Of a DNA stretch of 64,000 nucleotides, positions 60,425 to 64,000 are shown piece by piece. The translations under genes were made by a program, and so were the position numbers. The notes beneath the pieces are model-generated. The model saw only the letters and a list, made by a program, of their open reading frames with translations. It did not search any database and was not told the DNA's origin. Source of the stretch: Chitinophaga pendula. Its GTDB lineage: Bacteria > Bacteroidota > Bacteroidia > Chitinophagales > Chitinophagaceae. Numbering within the stretch: the stretch's first letter is position 1; the number at the start of each line of letters is the position of its first letter. The stretch spans positions 3,410,001-3,474,000 of the forward strand of contig NZ_CP077769.1 of the NCBI RefSeq assembly GCF_020386615.1, in the 5' to 3' direction.

Positions 60425-61894
60425 TCATAAATTAGGGTTCACTACTGCATCGGCGCCCGGGATGGGCATCCAATAGTTCGCTTTAGTGATAGTGGCGGCC
60501 GGCTGGAGGTCGCCGGCGGCTTTATTGGCATTGGCAGCTTCTACTTGTTCCAGTCTTATGAGGTCGAACCAGCGATTCCATTCGCCGGCAAATTCCCAGG
60601 CACGTTCGTCTACTACTGCTGCTGCGAAAGCGGGGCCTGTCATGTTTTCCGGCAGGTCGAGCAGGCCGGCGCGCCGGCGTACGGCGTTAACAGCGGTATA
60701 GGCATCGCCGTTTGGCGTGCCAGCCGAGCGGGCTTGTGCTTCGGCATAGATCAGCAGTACGTGGGCGTATCGCATCATTACCACCGGGTTATTAGACATG
60801 TATACTGTCTTTTGTCCTGACTGTATGGTAAATTTTTTATAGTAGGGATGTTTGGTAGTGGTTTGTTGCCAGGAAATGGTGGTACCATCACTCGAGGTGA
60901 ACCGGGTGCTGAAGGTGGCATCTTTGCGGGGTCCTGCGGGGAAGTTGTTAAAGAAGTTGAGCTCGGGGAAGAAGTCACTCCAGCCCCCTTCATCTTCCGG
61001 CATGGTGGATAATCCGTAGAACGAGTTGTAGGTGATCCAGTTACCGCGGGTGAAGAGGGAGAAGACATCTTCCACGGTGCCACCTGCGAAGATCTTCAGG
61101 TAATCTCCCATGTACAAGTCAAATCCATAGGTGGCTTTGCCATCTATTACTTCTTTTGCTTTGGCTGCCGCCAGTGCATATTTCGACTGATCTTTCAGCG
61201 GCCAGCCTGCTTCTGTGAGGTATACGTCGGCCAGCAACGCCTTTACGGTGCCTTTGTTGGGCCGGCCTCCGCTTCGTCTGGCATTGGGTATCCATTCTTC
61301 TGCTCTTTTGAGGTCTGTTTCTATCAGTGGGTAAATCTCTGCCGGTGGGCTTTTTTTCAGGTTAAGGTATTCCGGGGTATATTTTTCAGACGGGATGATT
61401 GGTACGGCGCCCCAGAGGCGGGTGAGCCAGTAGTATGACAGTGCCCGCAGGTAGCTGGCTTCGGCGACCATTGCGCGGATGGTATCCTGGTTGCCCCCCT
61501 GTACCTTGTTGTAGTTATTGATGATATTGGTGGTGGCCTGTATGGTTTTGTAGCAGCCCAGCCAAATGGGGTTCATCCGGCTGTTGAGCGATGATACATT
61601 GAAGCGGTCGAACTCCCGGAATTCTTCTTTATTGGAACCCGGATGTGTGGTGAGATCATCGCCGCCCATGGTCATTGCGATCTGTGATACGGTTGTAAAA
61701 CCGCTTGTCCAGGGTACCATGAGGCTACCATAGGCACCGGTCAGTACGGTTTCGAGACCGGTCTGACTGCTCATGGCGTCATCGCCGGCGACCAATCCTT
61801 TCGGGTTTTCTGTGAGCTCTTTGCTACATCCTGCTGCTAATATTAGAAGAGAAAGCAGGTATATGGTGTGTAATAAGTAGTATCGTTTGATCAT
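60425..61894 (-). CDS. SusD/RagB-family outer-membrane glycan-binding lipoprotein
   Basis: The 489-residue lipoprotein has a signal peptide with lipobox LILAAGC and the SusD fold: TPR-like helices (EASYLRALSYYWLTRLWGAVPII), PNKGTVKALLADVYLTEAGW, VVMMRYAHVLLIYAEAQAR and ERAWEFAGEWNRWFDLIR. It binds the glycan at the cell surface and hands it to the SusC channel. It lies 11 bp after the SusC gene and 90 bp before the GH16 gene, so the locus is a polysaccharide utilisation operon. Confidence 0.95.
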   Translation of the reverse strand: MIKRYYLLHTIYLLSLLILAAGCSKELTENPKGLVAGDDAMSSQTGLETVLTGAYGSLMVPWTSGFTTVSQIAMTMGGDDLTTHPGSNKEEFREFDRFNVSSLNSRMNPIWLGCYKTIQATTNIINNYNKVQGGNQDTIRAMVAEASYLRALSYYWLTRLWGAVPIIPSEKYTPEYLNLKKSPPAEIYPLIETDLKRAEEWIPNARRSGGRPNKGTVKALLADVYLTEAGWPLKDQSKYALAAAKAKEVIDGKATYGFDLYMGDYLKIFAGGTVEDVFSLFTRGNWITYNSFYGLSTMPEDEGGWSDFFPELNFFNNFPAGPRKDATFSTRFTSSDGTTISWQQTTTKHPYYKKFTIQSGQKTVYMSNNPVVMMRYAHVLLIYAEAQARSAGTPNGDAYTAVNAVRRRAGLLDLPENMTGPAFAAAVVDERAWEFAGEWNRWFDLIRLEQVEAANANKAAGDLQPAATITKANYWMPIPGADAVVNPNL

Positions 61895-61905
61895 AACAGT
61901 TATGT

Positions 61906-64000
61906 TTAAAAGCTAAGCGTTATTCCTCCTGTGATGGTCTTTGCATTTGGGTAGGTACCGAAGTCGATGCCCTGGCGGATATCGCCCGCGGAGGAGCTGC
62001 TTTCCGGATCGATACCTGAGTATTTGGTGAGCGTCAGGAGGTTGGTGGCACTTACGAAGACCTTTATGCCTACGGTATTTTTCAGTTTGGATTTTGGTAT
62101 ATCATAGGCCAGGCTGACGTTTTTGAGGCGCAGGAAATTGCCTTTTTCGAGGAAGCGGCTGCTTTGTGTGAAATTGCGGTTGGTGGTACTGAAGGCTGGT
62201 ATATCCGAGGTTTCATTGACACCGGGAATATAGCGGTCTTTGATCTCTGCCAGTGTGGCTTCCCGGGCATCGCCGCCATAGTACATGGCAGCGGCCCTGT
62301 TGTAGTTAAGCCGGTCGAATCCGAAGAGTCCCTGAAACAGCAGATTGAGTGTGAAGTTTTTGTAGGTCACGGTGTTGTTCCAACCGATGGAGGTAGTGGG
62401 AATACCTGTACCTATCACATGGTAGTCGTCGGCGTCAATGGTACCATCGTTGTCCAGATCGAGATAACGGCTATCTCCTGGTTTGGCACCATATGCGGCC
62501 GCCTGATGATCGCCAGGTTTCCAGGTACCGAGGTAGGTGAGGCCCCAGATAGCGCCGAGGGCCTGACCTGGCATCACTACAAACTCTGACTGTGGGGACA
62601 TCCCCCCTCCTATTTTACGGTTATTAGGATCGAAGATGCGGGTTTTGCCTTCGCCCAATGAGATCACTTTGTTTTTGACGAAGGACACGTTAAAGCCGGT
62701 ATTCCAATGGACGGCGCCGCTGTTGATCGCCTCTCCTTCTATGGAGAACTCCCAGCCCTTGTTTTGAACTACGCCTACGTTGCGGGTGATGGCGTTGCCG
62801 CCGAGGTACATGGGCAGGTTTTCCTGCAGGAGCAGATCGCGGGTATCTTTTACGAAATAATCGGCGGTCACTGCTATCCTTCCTTTGAGCAGTCCGATAT
62901 CAAGACCGATATCTTTTTGTTCTGTGGTTTCCCATTTCAGTGCGGGATTTCCGATGTTGCCCATTACCAATCCTACTATATGGCTGTTATTGTTGAATGA
63001 GGTCGCTATGTTGGAGTAAGATGAAAGTGTGCTGTAGGGGCTGATGGCCTGGTTTCCGGTCAAGCCCCAGCTACCCCGTAGTTTTAAGTTGCTGATGCCG
63101 CTTACCTGCTGCATAAAGGGTTCGTTACTTACTACCCACCCTGCGGAGACGGAAGGGAAATAGCTGTATTTGTTACTACCCTGGAATTTGGAGGAGCCAT
63201 CGCGTCGCAGGGCGGCAGAGAGCAGGTATTTATCATTGTAGGCGTAGTTGACCCGGCCTACCATTGAAAACAGTGCCCATTTAGAGTAGCCAGAGGACGG
63301 TGTACCAGGCGTGCCCAGGCCGAGGTTATTCCACTGGAAGTTCTCATAGGTGAGGTTAGTGGCGCCTGAAGAAGAATAGTTATAAGTGGACTGCTGGTAC
63401 TCTGCTACTGCTGTTACATCCAGGCTGTGTACATTATTGAATACTTTTCTATAGTTGAGGGTGTTTGTATTCTGTAAAACGACTTCTTTATTGGATCTGA
63501 TGCCAGCGCTGGATACGTTGTTATTGGTGATCTTACCACCGAAGGACTTGTCTTCGTATTGGAGAAAGTTAGCGCCATACTGGAGATTGAAGGTGAGGCC
63601 TGGTATGATTTCAAATTTGAATCCACCGATCAGGTTGGCCAGCATTCTGTCTCTGATGGCGAGCCTGTTGACGGTTAGTGCTACGGGGTTATAGAACAGG
63701 GAGCCTACTGGATCGCTGACTACGAAGCTGCCATCCGGATTCCTTACCGGTGTTGTGGGCGCCCAGGTGATGGCTTGTGCCAGCGGGCTACTGGGGCCAT
63801 CTGCCGGTATATCGGCATTTTGTGCGGTGCTATACGATCCGGTGATATTCAGGAATGTGGAGATGCTATTCGTCAGGTTAGCATTAATATTAGCGCGTAA
63901 GGTATATCGTTTATAAAATGAGTTATTGATCACGCCATCCTGGTTCAGGTAGTTACCGGAGATAAAGTAACCGCTCTTATCTGTGCCACCGGAGAGGCTG
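61906..64000 (-). CDS. SusC/RagA-family TonB-linked receptor (5' part outside window)
   Basis: The open frame continues to the window edge, so the start, signal peptide and plug are missing and about 698 residues of the barrel are seen. The barrel has SusC landmarks such as TLNYRKVFNNVHSLDVTAVAEYQ, SAALRRDGSSKFQGSNKYSYFPSVSAGW, FLRLKNVSLAYDIPKSKLK and a C-terminal GGITLSF strand. It imports oligosaccharides with the SusD partner encoded downstream. Confidence 0.95.
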   Translation of the reverse strand, partial: SLSGGTDKSGYFISGNYLNQDGVINNSFYKRYTLRANINANLTNSISTFLNITGSYSTAQNADIPADGPSSPLAQAITWAPTTPVRNPDGSFVVSDPVGSLFYNPVALTVNRLAIRDRMLANLIGGFKFEIIPGLTFNLQYGANFLQYEDKSFGGKITNNNVSSAGIRSNKEVVLQNTNTLNYRKVFNNVHSLDVTAVAEYQQSTYNYSSSGATNLTYENFQWNNLGLGTPGTPSSGYSKWALFSMVGRVNYAYNDKYLLSAALRRDGSSKFQGSNKYSYFPSVSAGWVVSNEPFMQQVSGISNLKLRGSWGLTGNQAISPYSTLSSYSNIATSFNNNSHIVGLVMGNIGNPALKWETTEQKDIGLDIGLLKGRIAVTADYFVKDTRDLLLQENLPMYLGGNAITRNVGVVQNKGWEFSIEGEAINSGAVHWNTGFNVSFVKNKVISLGEGKTRIFDPNNRKIGGGMSPQSEFVVMPGQALGAIWGLTYLGTWKPGDHQAAAYGAKPGDSRYLDLDNDGTIDADDYHVIGTGIPTTSIGWNNTVTYKNFTLNLLFQGLFGFDRLNYNRAAAMYYGGDAREATLAEIKDRYIPGVNETSDIPAFSTTNRNFTQSSRFLEKGNFLRLKNVSLAYDIPKSKLKNTVGIKVFVSATNLLTLTKYSGIDPESSSSAGDIRQGIDFGTYPNAKTITGGITLSF

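Overview
The window reads as a piece of a Bacteroidota chromosome, most likely from the Chitinophagaceae (Chitinophaga-like). The evidence is a SusC/SusD pair feeding a multidomain GH16 enzyme with a C-terminal sorting domain, several TonB-dependent receptors, LytTR and large hybrid two-component systems, TAnnTTTG-type -7 boxes and AT-rich intergenic DNA. No rRNA, tRNA, CRISPR array, insertion sequence or phage gene was recognised. This is reading by eye; no database search was run.

Left part (1-16.8 kb). A membrane-anchored protein cut by the window edge sits behind a single-domain response regulator. Divergent from them is a signalling block: a CHASE3/GAF hybrid histidine kinase with three receiver domains, a CheR-type methyltransferase, a free-standing CheB-type methylesterase and a receiver-kinase. 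CheA, CheW and receptor genes are absent. Next come an RsbQ-like alpha/beta hydrolase with a GAF/PAS protein (probably a hydrolase-sensor pair), a complete RND efflux operon (adaptor, pump, outer-membrane factor), a secreted hypothetical and a TetR-type regulator.

Middle part (16.5-34 kb). This holds an acidic small protein, a metallophosphoesterase fused to a PQQ-type propeller and divergent from a LacI-type regulator with two identical palindromic operators between them, and a short leader-like transcription unit with alternative hairpins. It continues with a monohaem cytochrome-like protein, a TonB receptor, a GntR-TSUP-DUF1634 operon with twin operators, two methyltransferases, a nitrilase-family hydrolase, an AHSA1/SRPBCC gene broken by one stop codon, an AraC regulator, an amidohydrolase, and an ArsR-DoxX pair with duplicated operator boxes.

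The RiPP island (34.1-47.3 kb, minus strand) is the most interesting part. The order of transcription is LytTR-type kinase and regulator, TonB-dependent receptor, then a 74-residue GG-leader precursor, a radical SAM/SPASM maturase, a C39 peptidase-ABC exporter, a very short HlyD-like protein, a GT14-type glycosyltransferase, a two-domain glycosyltransferase and a LanC-like protein with only one cysteine. A 17-bp terminator stem closes the unit. The precursor core has two cysteines and a Thr/Ser/Pro-rich tail. I infer a radical-SAM-modified, probably O-glycosylated secreted peptide whose LanC-like protein cannot be a standard zinc cyclase. There is no LanB, LanM or ATP-grasp gene in the island.

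Right part (47.4-64 kb). This carries DUF4395 plus a class V aminotransferase, a tiny secreted CBM5/12-like protein, a DUF2306/HxlR divergent pair, an FAD-dependent oxidoreductase, a pseudogene with two lesions, a DUF4236-like/inosine-glycosylase operon, a DinB-like protein, an orphan six-cysteine GG-leader peptide, and a polysaccharide utilisation locus (SusC-SusD-GH16) running off the right edge.
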